64,000 nt of DNA, from NCBI RefSeq assembly GCF_902832845.1, contig NZ_CADFDB010000016.1, positions 1 through 64,000 on the forward strand. Direction: 5' to 3'. Positions within the stretch are counted from its first letter, which is position 1; each line of letters begins with the position of its first letter. The position numbers and the translations under genes are program-made. The notes beneath the pieces were generated by a model. The model did not search any database, was not told where the DNA came from, and saw only the letters and a program-made list of their open reading frames with translations. Below are positions 35,860-44,251 of the stretch, piece after piece. Origin of the DNA: Burkholderia metallica. GTDB taxonomy: Bacteria > Pseudomonadota > Gammaproteobacteria > Burkholderiales > Burkholderiaceae.

Positions 35860-36066
35860 CGGCCGGCCGGCGGCCGCGAGAGTGTGCGGAGTGCGCGGGT
35901 GAGGCGCGTGGGAGCGAGAGCGGGGGGAACGATACGGATGAGAATAAATCCGTTTTATTGAGACATAAGAAAAGCAAACTTTTATTTGCCGATCCGGGTT
36001 CGTATAGTCGAGGCCAGTTTCGCGGAACCCTGCCGCGCCTGGACCACCACCGCTCACACGACCCGA

Positions 36067-37179
36067 ATGAAAACTCTCTACAAGCTCGCCCCGCTCGCGA
36101 TGCTCGGCGCCTTCGCGACGCATGCCTGTGCGCAAAGCAGCATCACGCTGTACGGTCTCATCTCGGCCGGTGTCGGGTTCGCGACCAACCAGGGCGGCAA
36201 GAACGCCTGGCAGGCGCTGTCCGGCACGAACCAGAACCCGCGCTGGGGGCTGAAGGGCAAGGAGGATCTCGGGCAGGGGCTGTCCGCGGTCTTCCAGCTC
36301 GAGAACGGCTTCAACGTGATGACGGGCACGGCCGCGCAGAACGGCCGCGAATTCGGGCGGATGGCCTACGTGGGCCTGGCCGACCGCACCTACGGCTCGC
36401 TGACGTTCGGCCGCCAGTACGACGCGATCCACGACTACATCGGGCCCGTGATCATCGCGAGCAACGGCGTGAACATCGGCGACAACGACAACGGCTACAA
36501 CGACATCCGCGTACAGAACTCGGTGAAGTACGTGAGCCCCGTCTACCACGGCCTGAAGTTCACCGCGCTGTACGGCTTCAGCAACGCGACGGGCTTCGCG
36601 AACAACAGCGCCTACAGCTTCGGGCTCGGCTACGAACAAGGCCCGCTGCGCTGGAGCGCGGTCTACGCGCAATACAACCATCCGTACAGCGCGACGAACC
36701 AGGACGGCGCGATCGCGAACGACTATGCGTCGCCGCTGCTGATCTTCAGCAAGAGCGCGATGACGCCGGCGGCGTACGCGAGCCGGCAGCGGATCGCGGG
36801 CACGGGCGGCTTCTATACGATCGGCCGCGCGCAGTTCGCCGCGATGTTTACCGACGTGCGCTACGATTACCTCGACAATTCGCATCTGCACCTGCAGAAC
36901 CTCGGTGTGAACGTGGTCTACACGATGACGCCGCAGCTCTTTCTCGGCGCCGCGTACGCGTTCACGAACGGCAAGTACGACGTGATCGACAAGCGGCCGA
37001 AATGGCACCAGGTGAACCTGCAGGCCGATTACTTCCTGTCGAAACGCACCGACGTCGCGCTGACGGTGATCGCGCAGCAGGCGGCCGGCGACGCGGATCA
37101 TGCGCAGATCTTCGCGTACGCACGCTCGACCGGCACGCGCCAGATGATGGCGACGCTCGGCGTCCGGCACGTTTTCTGA
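36067..37179 (+). CDS. Gram-negative porin of the purine salvage locus
   Basis: 370-aa outer-membrane trimeric porin of the beta-proteobacterial type. The signal peptide (about 1-22, ending THACA) is followed directly by QSSITLYGLISAGVGF, the standard first strand. The family blocks SRWG-like RWGLKGKEDLGQGLSAVFQ and GSLTFGRQYD follow, and the chain ends in Phe as needed for outer-membrane insertion. The nucleoside hydrolase gene starts 10 bases after the stop, so the two are co-transcribed and the porin probably admits nucleosides. Upstream is an AT-rich promoter region with the dyad GCAAA/TTTGC (35974-35989). Confidence 0.92.
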   Translation: MKTLYKLAPLAMLGAFATHACAQSSITLYGLISAGVGFATNQGGKNAWQALSGTNQNPRWGLKGKEDLGQGLSAVFQLENGFNVMTGTAAQNGREFGRMAYVGLADRTYGSLTFGRQYDAIHDYIGPVIIASNGVNIGDNDNGYNDIRVQNSVKYVSPVYHGLKFTALYGFSNATGFANNSAYSFGLGYEQGPLRWSAVYAQYNHPYSATNQDGAIANDYASPLLIFSKSAMTPAAYASRQRIAGTGGFYTIGRAQFAAMFTDVRYDYLDNSHLHLQNLGVNVVYTMTPQLFLGAAYAFTNGKYDVIDKRPKWHQVNLQADYFLSKRTDVALTVIAQQAAGDADHAQIFAYARSTGTRQMMATLGVRHVF

Positions 37180-37189
37180 GCGACACGCC

Positions 37190-38242
37190 ATGACCCATCC
37201 GATCGCATCCCGCCGCACGTTCCTGAAACTGTCCGCCGCGCTGGCCGGCACCGCGCTGCTGCCCGAAACGGGCGCGTTCGCGGCCGGCGGCGACGCCGCG
37301 CGCCGCACGGTGATCATCGATACCGACCCGGGGCAGGACGACGCCATCGCGATCCTGTTCGCGCTGGGCGCGCAGGACCGGCTCGACGTCCGCGCGCTGA
37401 CGGCCGTCGCGGGCAACGTGCCGCTCGAGCTGACCGAACGCAACGCGCGGATCATCCGCGACTGGGCCGGCCGCACGAAGTCGCTGCCGGTCTACGCGGG
37501 TTGCCCGCGGCCGCTCGTGCGCGACCTCGTGACAGCCGCGAACGTGCACGGCAAGACCGGGCTCGAAGGCGTCGAGCTGCATGCGCCGCTTGCCCCGCTC
37601 GCCGCCGGCCACGCGGTGTCGTATCTCGTCGACACGCTGAGCCGCGCGGCGCCAGGCAGCGTGACGCTGTGCGCGCTCGGCCCGCTGACGAACCTCGCGA
37701 CCGCGCTGGTCGAAGCGCCGCAGATTCGCGCTGCGCTGCGCGACATCGTGCTGATGGGCGGCGCGTTCTTCGAGCGCGGCAACATCACGCCGGCCGCCGA
37801 GTTCAACATCTACGTCGATCCACAGGCGGCCGACGTCGTGTTCGGCAGCGGCGTGCCGATCGTCGTGCTGCCGCGCGACGTCGCGGTGAAGGCGCCGATC
37901 ACGCCGGCGCGCGTCGCGCCGTTCCGCGCGCTCGGCAACCTTTGCGGCGCGATCGTCGCGGACATCATGGATGCCGAGCTGGCGTACAACAAGAAGCGGC
38001 GCGGTGTTGAAGACGCGCCGATGTACGACCCGACGGCGGTCGGCTATCTCGTCGATCCGACGTTGTTCGGCGGGCGCAAGGTCAACGTGATGGTCGAGAC
38101 GACCGGGCAGTGGACGCTCGGCGAGACCGTCGTCGACTGGAACGGGCGCAGCGGCCGCGCGGCGAACGCGACGTGGATCAACGAGGTCGACGCGGACCGC
38201 TTCTATGCGACGCTCGCCGAACGCATCGCGAAGCTGCCCTGA
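37190..38242 (+). CDS. Tat-exported nucleoside hydrolase
   Basis: 350-aa inosine/uridine-preferring-type nucleoside hydrolase that splits ribonucleosides to base and ribose. The calcium site DTDPGQDDA lies at 44-52 and the C-terminal conserved segment MYDPTAVGYLV is present. The N-terminus is a twin-arginine signal (SRRTFLKLSAALAG, with cleavage near 32), so it should act in the periplasm, unlike the usual cytosolic enzyme. It is 10 bases downstream of a porin gene and next to a purine permease and adenosine deaminase. Periplasmic cleavage followed by base uptake is inferred. Confidence 0.9.
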   Translation: MTHPIASRRTFLKLSAALAGTALLPETGAFAAGGDAARRTVIIDTDPGQDDAIAILFALGAQDRLDVRALTAVAGNVPLELTERNARIIRDWAGRTKSLPVYAGCPRPLVRDLVTAANVHGKTGLEGVELHAPLAPLAAGHAVSYLVDTLSRAAPGSVTLCALGPLTNLATALVEAPQIRAALRDIVLMGGAFFERGNITPAAEFNIYVDPQAADVVFGSGVPIVVLPRDVAVKAPITPARVAPFRALGNLCGAIVADIMDAELAYNKKRRGVEDAPMYDPTAVGYLVDPTLFGGRKVNVMVETTGQWTLGETVVDWNGRSGRAANATWINEVDADRFYATLAERIAKLP

Positions 38243-38276
38243 GTGCGAGTCGTCAGCCTGCAGACGGCGAACGTCG

Positions 38277-39188
38277 TCAGATGTGCTTCGCAATCCACTC
38301 GCGGCACGCGCGCACGTGCGGGCCGCGATCGTCCGCGGCGAGCGAGATCAGCGAGATCGCGCGTGTGACGCGCGGTTTGTCGACGCGCAGCGCGACGAGT
38401 TCGGGATCGTGCAGATGCATCGTGTAGAGGCTCGGCAGCACGGCGGTCGCGAGGCCGTTGCGCGCGAGCGCGTAGAGCGGCTCCGTATATTCCATCCGGT
38501 ACGTGACGTTCAGGCGCAGCTTCTCGGCGCCGCCGGTGCGATGCAGCGATTCGCTGACGCTGCCGCGCACGAACACCGCGAGTTCGCGATCGACGAGCTT
38601 CGACCACGTGACGCTCTTCGCGCGGGCGAGCGGATCGTCGCGCCGCACGACGATCACGATCTCGTCCTCGAACAGTTGCCGGTAGCGCAGCGTGCCGTCG
38701 TCGCTGTCGGGTTCGCGCACGCCGATGCCGAGATCCGCGACGCCGTCGCGCACGGCTTCGACGAGTGCGCTGTTCGGCAGGTCGGTGAGCGTGAAGCGCA
38801 GCGTCGGGTGCGCGTCGCGCAGTGCGTTGAGCGCGGGCAGCAGGCGGCCCGCAACCGACGGGATGAACGCGATGCGCACGGTCTGAATGCGTTCGCCGAT
38901 GAGCCGCGTCATGTCGTCGAAGGTGCCGCGCGCGTGGTTGAGCAGGCGTTCGGCGAGCGGCAGGACGGCTTCGCCCGCGGTGGTGAGCGTGAGGCGATGG
39001 GCCGAGCGCGAGAACAGCCGGCCGCCGAGCAGGAATTCGATCTGGCGGATCGACGCGGTGAGCGCGGGCTGCGTGAGCGACAGCGCCTGCGCGGCCTGCG
39101 TGAAGCTGCGTGCGTGGGCGAGCACGACGAAGTGCTGGACCTGCCGCAGCGTGAGCGCGGGCAGCAGCGACGAACGGTCGGACGACAT
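38277..39188 (-). CDS. LysR regulator of the purine salvage locus
   Basis: 303-aa LysR-type regulator. The helix-turn-helix (about residues 12-70) contains RSFTQAAQALSLTQPALTAS. The effector domain follows, with FIPSVAGRLLPALNALRDAHP near residue 100. I chose the ATG at 39188 (MSSDRSSLLPAL), since longer frames add residues with no family likeness. It is divergent from the NCS2 permease gene with 95 bases between the starts and converges on the nucleoside hydrolase. It probably senses a purine or derivative and controls both flanking operons. Confidence 0.87.
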   Translation of the reverse strand: MSSDRSSLLPALTLRQVQHFVVLAHARSFTQAAQALSLTQPALTASIRQIEFLLGGRLFSRSAHRLTLTTAGEAVLPLAERLLNHARGTFDDMTRLIGERIQTVRIAFIPSVAGRLLPALNALRDAHPTLRFTLTDLPNSALVEAVRDGVADLGIGVREPDSDDGTLRYRQLFEDEIVIVVRRDDPLARAKSVTWSKLVDRELAVFVRGSVSESLHRTGGAEKLRLNVTYRMEYTEPLYALARNGLATAVLPSLYTMHLHDPELVALRVDKPRVTRAISLISLAADDRGPHVRACREWIAKHI

Positions 39189-39283
39189 CGGGCAATAACG
39201 GTCGGGGATACGGTACGCGGCAGTATAAGACCGCGCTGCGTGAACCGGCACAGGACAATATTCGGAATCACAGGAGAACCACC

Positions 39284-40633
39284 ATGTCAGCGACTGACAC
39301 GATCCCGGCGCGCGCGCCGGCCAACTGGCTCGAACGCCGCTTCGCGCTCGCCGCGCGCGGCACGACCGTGCGCACCGAGGCGATCGCGGGTGTCACGTCG
39401 TTCCTCGCGGCCGCGTACCTGCTCGTCGTGATTCCGTCGCTGCTCGCGACGGGCGGGATGGCGCGCGGCGCGGCGACGACCGCGACGATCATCGTGTTCG
39501 TGCTGTTCACGACGCTGATGGGGCTCTACGCGAACCTGCCGTTTCTCGTCGGCCCCGGTATCGGCGGCTCGGTGATCATCGGCGTAACGCTCGCGACGAC
39601 GGAGCACGTCGGCTGGCAGACGGGCCTCGGCATCGCGTGCGTGTCGGGCGTGCTGTTCTTCCTGCTGACGATACTCGGCGCGCGCGGCGTCGTGGTGCGG
39701 CTGATTCCGGTGCAGATCAAGCTCGGGCTCGGCGCGTCGATCGGGCTGTTCGTCACGATGCTCGGGCTGCGCAACGCGGGGATGGTCGTCGCGAACGCGA
39801 AGACCAACGCGTTCGCGCTCGGCGATTTCTCACGGCCGGGCGCACTCGTTGCGCTGATCGGCCTCGCGGTCGCGATCGTGCTGCAGGCGCGCAAGGTGCC
39901 CGGCGCGATCCTGATCGCGATCCTCGTCGCGGCCGCGGCCGGCGTGCCGCTCGGCGTCACGCACCTGCCCGAGTCGTTCGTGTCGCTGCCGCACAGCATC
40001 GCGCCGATCGCGTTCAAGCTCGACATCGGCAGCGCGTTGAGCGTCGCGGCCGCGCCGTACCTGTTCGCGTTCTTCGCGGCGGAATTCTTCTCGACGCTCG
40101 GCACCGCGCTCGCGGTCGGCGCGAAGGCGAACCTGCTCGACGAACAGGGCAACCTGCCGAACATCAACCGGCCGTTCCTCGTCGATTCGCTCGCCGCGAC
40201 GCTCGGGCCCGTGTTCGGCATTCCGGCGCTCACCGCGCTGATCGAATCGGCGGCGGGCGTCGAGGCCGGCGGCCGCAGTGGGCTGTCGTCGCTGGCCGCG
40301 GCCGTGCTGTTCGCCGCGATGCTGCTGTTCGTGCCGGTCGCGCTCGCGATCCCGAAGGAGGCGACCGCGCCGGCGCTGATCCTGATCGGGCTGTCGATGT
40401 TCGCGACGATCCGCCATACGCATTTCGACGACTTCACCGATGCGCTGCCCGTGATGTCGATGGTGCTGCTCACGCTGATGTCGAACAGCTTCGGCACCGG
40501 CATCGCGGGCGGGCTGCTGTGCTACGTGCTCGTCAAGCTGCTGGCCGGCCGCCGGCGCGATGTGTCGTGGGGGCTCGTCGTGCTCGCGCTGCCGCTCGGC
40601 TATTACTTCTGGACCGTCGTGAAGCCGCATTGA
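39284..40633 (+). CDS. NCS2-family purine permease (AzgA/PbuG-like)
   Basis: 449-aa nucleobase permease of the AzgA-like branch, specific for adenine, guanine or hypoxanthine. About 12-14 spans are present. Family blocks include FLAAAYLLVVIPSLLATGG near the start, the mid-protein FFAAEFFSTLGTALAVG, and the C-terminal ALIESAAGVEAGGRSGLSS, which corresponds to the conserved ESATGVxxGGRTGL motif. The ATG is preceded by CAGGAG. Adenosine deaminase follows after 47 bases on the same strand, so uptake and first catabolic step are coupled. Confidence 0.92.
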   Translation: MSATDTIPARAPANWLERRFALAARGTTVRTEAIAGVTSFLAAAYLLVVIPSLLATGGMARGAATTATIIVFVLFTTLMGLYANLPFLVGPGIGGSVIIGVTLATTEHVGWQTGLGIACVSGVLFFLLTILGARGVVVRLIPVQIKLGLGASIGLFVTMLGLRNAGMVVANAKTNAFALGDFSRPGALVALIGLAVAIVLQARKVPGAILIAILVAAAAGVPLGVTHLPESFVSLPHSIAPIAFKLDIGSALSVAAAPYLFAFFAAEFFSTLGTALAVGAKANLLDEQGNLPNINRPFLVDSLAATLGPVFGIPALTALIESAAGVEAGGRSGLSSLAAAVLFAAMLLFVPVALAIPKEATAPALILIGLSMFATIRHTHFDDFTDALPVMSMVLLTLMSNSFGTGIAGGLLCYVLVKLLAGRRRDVSWGLVVLALPLGYYFWTVVKPH

Positions 40634-40680
40634 GAGACGGCTTTCGCGATGCATTGGCACTACCGAACAAAGAGACTGAC

Positions 40681-41781
40681 ATGAACGCAACACCAGGCAA
40701 CGTCCCGGCCGCGCGCACGGGCATCGAGATCACGCCGGCCCATCGGGCCTTCTTCCACGCGCTGCCGAAGGTCGAGTTGCATTGCCACCTGCTGGGCGCG
40801 GTGCGGCACGACACGTTCGTCGCGCTCGCGGCGCGCAGCGGCGCGCCGATCGAGCGCGCGGAAATCGACGCGTTCTATGCGCGCGGCGAGAAGCCGGTCG
40901 GCGTGCTGCACGTGCTACGCGCGCTCGACAAGTACCTGCTCACGCAGCCCGACGACCTGCGGCGGATCGCGTACGAATATCTGGAGGATGCGGCTGCGCA
41001 CAACGTCCGGCACGCGGAATTCTTCTGGAATCCGACGGGAACGGTACGCGTATCGGGCATCGCGTATGCGGATGCGCAGGCCGCGATCGTCACGGCGATC
41101 CGCGATGCGGCACGCGATTTCGGCATCGGCGCACGCCTGATTCCGAGCATCGACCGCGAGCAGGATCCGGACGAAGCGGTCGCGATCGTCGAATGGATGA
41201 AGGCGAACCGCGCGGACGAAGTGGCGGGGCTCGGTATCGACTATCGCGAGAACGACCGGCCGCCGGAGCTGTTCTGGAAGGCGTACCGCGATGCGCGCGC
41301 GGCGGGTTTTCGCACGACCGCGCATGCGGGCGAGTTCGGGATGCCGTGGCGCAACGTCGAGACGGCCGTCGATCTGCTGCAGGTCGATCGCGTCGATCAC
41401 GGCTACACGATCGTCGACAACCCCGAGCTGTGCGCGCGCTATGCGGAGCGCGGGATCGTCTTCACCGTCGTGCCGACGAATTCGTACTACCTGCGCACGC
41501 TGCCGCCGGAGCAGTGGGCTGAACGGCATCCGATGCGCAAGATGCCGGGCCTCGGGCTGAAGATCCATCCGAACACCGACGATCCGACGCTGCACAAGGT
41601 CAATCCGGCCGAGGCGTGGGAGCTGATGTTCAGCCATTTCGGCTTCGCCGTGGCCGAGCTGAAGCAATTCATGCTGAACGGGATCGACGGCGCGTGGGTG
41701 GACGACACGACGAAGGCCGCGTGGCGGGCGGCGTGGGCATCGGAGTTCGATGCGCTGGCCGCGCCGCTCGCGGCGGGCTGA
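40681..41781 (+). CDS. Adenosine deaminase family protein
   Basis: 366-aa zinc hydrolase. The metal ligands H34-x-H36 (VELHCHLLG), the HAGEFG block, DHGYTI and the catalytic/metal NTDDPTLH are all in place for deamination of adenosine, or of adenine or a related purine. It is the second gene after an NCS2 purine permease. Since the locus also has an exported nucleoside hydrolase, the real substrate may be adenine rather than adenosine, and sequence alone does not settle this. The start ATGAACGCAAC at 40681 is 47 bases after the permease stop. Confidence 0.9.
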   Translation: MNATPGNVPAARTGIEITPAHRAFFHALPKVELHCHLLGAVRHDTFVALAARSGAPIERAEIDAFYARGEKPVGVLHVLRALDKYLLTQPDDLRRIAYEYLEDAAAHNVRHAEFFWNPTGTVRVSGIAYADAQAAIVTAIRDAARDFGIGARLIPSIDREQDPDEAVAIVEWMKANRADEVAGLGIDYRENDRPPELFWKAYRDARAAGFRTTAHAGEFGMPWRNVETAVDLLQVDRVDHGYTIVDNPELCARYAERGIVFTVVPTNSYYLRTLPPEQWAERHPMRKMPGLGLKIHPNTDDPTLHKVNPAEAWELMFSHFGFAVAELKQFMLNGIDGAWVDDTTKAAWRAAWASEFDALAAPLAAG

Positions 41782-41795
41782 GCGCGACCGTATCT

Positions 41796-41827
41796 GCCGC
41801 CGGCCGGGGTATCGACCGGCCGGCGGC
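41796..41827. terminator. Strong hairpin after the adenosine deaminase gene
   Basis: The 12-bp perfect stem GCCGCCGGCCGG (41796-41807) pairs with CCGGCCGGCGGC (41816-41827), 15 bases past the stop, between converging genes. There is no T-tract, so it may act with Rho or as an mRNA-stabilising end. Confidence 0.6.
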
Positions 41828-41889
41828 GGCGCGTTCAGGTTCGGGTGCCGGCGTGTGTCGCCCGCGAAACCGGCATCGCCGCCGGCGGA

Positions 41890-44127
41890 TCAGCGGAAGA
41901 ACCGCAGCCAGTCGAACAGGCCCGAATGCTGCTGCGTGCGCCGTCGCGGCGCGGGCGCGCTGCGCGGCCGGAAGTCGGGCGAGAACTGCGCGTGCGGATC
42001 GATCGCCCGCGCGCGCAGCGCCGCATCGTAGAACGTGCCGACGATCGGCAGCGCGCTGTGCGCGCCCGCGCCCCAGTAGTCGCTGCGCAGCGTCACGCTG
42101 CCGTCGTCGAAGCCGACCCACGCACCGGCCACGAGCTGCGGATGCATCAGGATGAACCAGCCGTCCGCGTTGTCCTGCGTCGTGCCCGTCTTGCCGGCCA
42201 CGTCGACGCGAATGCCGTAGCGCGAACGGATGTCGGCGCCGGTGCCGCGATCGACGACGTCGCGCATCACGTCGACCAGCGTCTGCGCGGCGGGCGCCGG
42301 CAGCGCACGTTCGGGCGGTGCGCTGCCGAACGCGGCGAGCACCTTGCCGTCGCGATCCTCGATGCGCGTGATCATCTGCGGCGCGACGTACACGCCGCGG
42401 TTCGCGATCGTGCCGTACGCGGACACCATCTCCTTCAGCGTGACGGGGCTCGTGCCGAGCGCGAGCGACGGTACCGCGTCGAGCGGGCTGTCGCGCACGC
42501 CCATCGCACGGGCGAGCTGCGCGACCTTCGCGGCGCCTTCGTGCTGCATCACCTGCGCGGTGATGCGGTTGCGCGACAGCGCGAGCGCGTCGCGCAGCGT
42601 CATCGGCTCGTCGGTCGGCGGCTCGGCATCGGTCGGGCGCCACACCGCACGACCGTCGATCGGAATCGCGACGGGGCGGTCGACGAACGTATCGCCCGGG
42701 CGCATGCCGTCCGCGAACGCGGCGCCATAGACGAACGGCTTGAACGTCGAGCCGGGCTGACGCCGTGCCTGCGCGACGTGATCGAACGGCTCGCTGTCGA
42801 AATCGGGGCTGCCGACCCATGCGCGGATCGCGCCGTTGCGCGGATCGATCGCGACGAAGCCGGCCTGCACCTGCGTCTTGCGCGCGCACAGCGTGCGCAT
42901 GAATTCCCGATTGGCGCCGAGCTGCTTCAGCGCCGCGACGTCGGCAAGGCCGGTGTCGCGGGCCTGCCGATAGTCGGGCGTCTGGCGGATGAAGCCGCGG
43001 AACAGGTCGTTGCGCAGCCCGCAGCCGGACGGGCCGCGCCACGCGCCGTCGGCGATCGCCTGCAGCCGTTCGGTCTGCCGCGTCAGCGCCTGCGTGGCCA
43101 TGTCCTGCAGCCGCGCGTCGAGCGTCGTGCGCACGACGAGGCCGTCCGAGTACAGGTCGTAGTTGTTGCGATCGGCCCACGCGATCAGCCATTTGCGCAA
43201 CTGCACCGCGAAGTGCGGCGCGAGGCCGGGCTGCCCCGTCTGCGGCTCGAAGTCGACGCGCAGCGGCTGGCGCCGCAGTTTCGCGAGCTGCTGCGGCGTC
43301 AGCATGTGCATCTGCGCCATCCGGCCGAGCACGATGTTGCGCCGCTGTACCGCGCGTTCCGGATTCAGCACCGGGTTGTAGTAGCTGTTGCCCTTCAGCA
43401 TCCCGACGAGCGTCGCGCTTTCGACGATGTCGAGCCGGTCGGCCGATTTGCCGAAGTAAGTGCGCGCGGCCATTTCGACGCCGTACGCGTTGTACAGGAA
43501 CGGCACCGTGTTCAGGTAGGTCTCGAGAATCTCGTCCTTGCTGTACACCGCCTCGATCTTGAACGCGGTGATCAGCTCCTTCACCTTGCGCGTGAGCGTC
43601 GGCGCGCGGCCGACTTCATCCGGATACAGGTTGCGTGCGAGCTGCTGCGTGATCGTCGAGCCGCCCTGGCGGTCGCCGGAGAACGTGTGCAGCCCGGCCG
43701 CGATCGTGCGGCGCCAGTCGATGCCGTGATGCGCGTAGAAGCGGTGGTCCTCGGTCGCGATCAGCGCGTCGACCATGTGCGGCGAGATCTGCTTGAGCGG
43801 CACCCATTCGCGGTTGACGGGCCGGAACTCGGCGATCAGCAGGCCGTCGGCCGACAGCACGCGCGCGGGGCGGTCGATGCGCGCCTTGCGGATGTCGCCG
43901 ATGCTCGGCGTGAACGGGACGAACGCGAGCAGCACCAGCAGGCCCAGCACCGGTATCGCGGCGAGCGTCAGCGCGACGCCGCGGCGGGTCGGATGACGCA
44001 GGCGGTGCAGCAGGCCGGCGGCCAGCGCGCGCACGCGCACGCGGGCGCGGCAGGCGGCGGCGAGCGGTGCGACGCGGGCGCGGCAACGGAGCCACGCGTT
44101 TCGGAGCAACGGCACGAAGCGATTCAA
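41890..44127 (-). CDS. Class A penicillin-binding protein (PBP1-type)
   Basis: 745-aa bifunctional peptidoglycan synthase anchored by one N-terminal membrane span (about 51-70). The glycosyltransferase domain has ATEDHRFYAHHGID with catalytic E126, then GGSTITQQL (155-163) and RKVKE (180-184). The transpeptidase domain has S460-T-F-K463, S518-R-N520 and K646-T-G. All catalytic motifs are intact. The cytoplasmic N-terminus is Arg-rich and the C-terminus ends in a basic, Pro/Arg-rich tail. It appears to be a single gene, converging on the adenosine deaminase. It is likely one of several PBP1 paralogues. Confidence 0.92.
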   Translation of the reverse strand: MNRFVPLLRNAWLRCRARVAPLAAACRARVRVRALAAGLLHRLRHPTRRGVALTLAAIPVLGLLVLLAFVPFTPSIGDIRKARIDRPARVLSADGLLIAEFRPVNREWVPLKQISPHMVDALIATEDHRFYAHHGIDWRRTIAAGLHTFSGDRQGGSTITQQLARNLYPDEVGRAPTLTRKVKELITAFKIEAVYSKDEILETYLNTVPFLYNAYGVEMAARTYFGKSADRLDIVESATLVGMLKGNSYYNPVLNPERAVQRRNIVLGRMAQMHMLTPQQLAKLRRQPLRVDFEPQTGQPGLAPHFAVQLRKWLIAWADRNNYDLYSDGLVVRTTLDARLQDMATQALTRQTERLQAIADGAWRGPSGCGLRNDLFRGFIRQTPDYRQARDTGLADVAALKQLGANREFMRTLCARKTQVQAGFVAIDPRNGAIRAWVGSPDFDSEPFDHVAQARRQPGSTFKPFVYGAAFADGMRPGDTFVDRPVAIPIDGRAVWRPTDAEPPTDEPMTLRDALALSRNRITAQVMQHEGAAKVAQLARAMGVRDSPLDAVPSLALGTSPVTLKEMVSAYGTIANRGVYVAPQMITRIEDRDGKVLAAFGSAPPERALPAPAAQTLVDVMRDVVDRGTGADIRSRYGIRVDVAGKTGTTQDNADGWFILMHPQLVAGAWVGFDDGSVTLRSDYWGAGAHSALPIVGTFYDAALRARAIDPHAQFSPDFRPRSAPAPRRRTQQHSGLFDWLRFFR

Positions 44128-44251
44128 GGCGGCAGGGGCGCGGAAGGAAGACGCGCGATCCTAGCAAACGGAACACGCGCGCCGGCGGCCGAAACGGCCG
44201 TTTGCTTGCAGGATTTACAGACGATTACGTTTGTTGCCCGCCGACAACCTT

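Noticed and set aside
34515-37193. 892-codon plus frame across the transpeptidase and porin genes
   Set aside because: It crosses an intergenic region and both real genes in a shifted frame with low-complexity Arg/His content.
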